Source: Pseudoteredinibacter isoporae (GTDB taxonomy: Bacteria > Pseudomonadota > Gammaproteobacteria > Pseudomonadales > Cellvibrionaceae). From it: a stretch of 64,000 bases of DNA. The position numbers and the translations under genes are program-made. Where the stretch lies: positions 744,001 to 808,000 of the forward strand of contig NZ_JAAONY010000001.1 of NCBI RefSeq assembly GCF_011602085.1. Reading direction: 5' to 3'. Of this stretch, positions 63,892 through 64,000 are shown one piece after another. The number at the start of each line of letters is the position of its first letter. Within the stretch, counting starts at the first letter, position 1. Below the pieces are notes generated by a model. The model worked only from the letters and a program-made list of their open reading frames with translations. It ran no database searches and had not been told where the DNA came from.

Positions 63892-64000
63892 ACGCCGCTC
63901 TCTGCGGCCGGGGTCTGCCCCGCCTGATGTGAAATAAGGTCAATGAGACCTGTGTCGGGCTCCCGCAGGCCCAAAATGAGTCGAATTTTTTAAGTAGCGA

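Overview
The window is a chromosomal segment of a gammaproteobacterium. Several features point to the Pseudomonadales/Cellvibrionales side of the class. These are a crc-like gene next to pyrE, a radC-coaBC-algC-argB-slmA block, an algC with a long membrane-anchored N-terminal extension, and many TonB/RND/lipoprotein surface genes. The placement is inferred from gene content and order; no rRNA or tRNA gene is present to confirm it. I see no insertion sequence, prophage or CRISPR array.

Layout. 1-7.5 kb: the end of dbpA, ppiC, an AT-rich trio of lipoproteins (CsgG-like, DUF4810, DUF799), a GNAT enzyme, then a periplasmic sugar-oxidation cluster (gluconate-dehydrogenase subunit-3-like, GMC oxidoreductase, ThuA). 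7.8-8.55 kb: an intergenic stretch with two tandem copies of a roughly 100-nt RNA gene. Each has a sigma70-type promoter with a Fur box between -35 and -10, a conserved single-stranded segment and an intrinsic terminator. This looks like a PrrF/RyhB-type iron-sparing sRNA pair. 8.5-11.5 kb: hisBHAF. 11.6-14.2 kb: a zinc-type TonB-dependent receptor and a small His/Cys exported protein behind a Zur-like operator. 14.5-19 kb: an RND efflux pair. 19-20.7 kb: an SDR with Phe at the catalytic Tyr position, an amphi-Trp protein and a small secreted protein. 20.7-28.3 kb: four tandem paralogues of a roughly 610-residue exported protein of unknown function.

28.6-48.9 kb holds what I read as a dispersed regulon for proline/hydroxyproline-rich peptides. 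It includes a lipoprotein metalloprotease divergent from a POT peptide transporter, a GntR/FCD regulator, an aldehyde dehydrogenase, and a hydroxyproline 2-epimerase divergent from a trans-3-hydroxyproline-dehydratase-like paralogue and a D-amino-acid dehydrogenase. It also includes an ornithine-cyclodeaminase-family reductase followed by an M24 Xaa-Pro peptidase. Each of the three control regions carries the same palindrome, TTGTATA-N3-TATACAA (one copy with a single mismatch). Between them lie unrelated housekeeping or accessory genes: a methyltransferase operon with an unlisted 51-residue membrane peptide, a Rof-like Rho inhibitor, a SIMPL protein and a Rieske oxygenase with its TetR regulator. 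The ribosome-binding region of the Rieske gene has 12 nt perfectly complementary to the invariant segment of the two sRNAs.

49-64 kb: a VOC protein, an MBL-fold hydrolase, an AT-rich secreted leucine-rich-repeat protein, ilvD, crc/pyrE (divergent), a DUF4124 protein, slmA, argB, the algC-type mutase with its membrane extension, coaBC (dut is missing from its common place here), radC, and a strong promoter that probably serves rpmB-rpmG just beyond the window.
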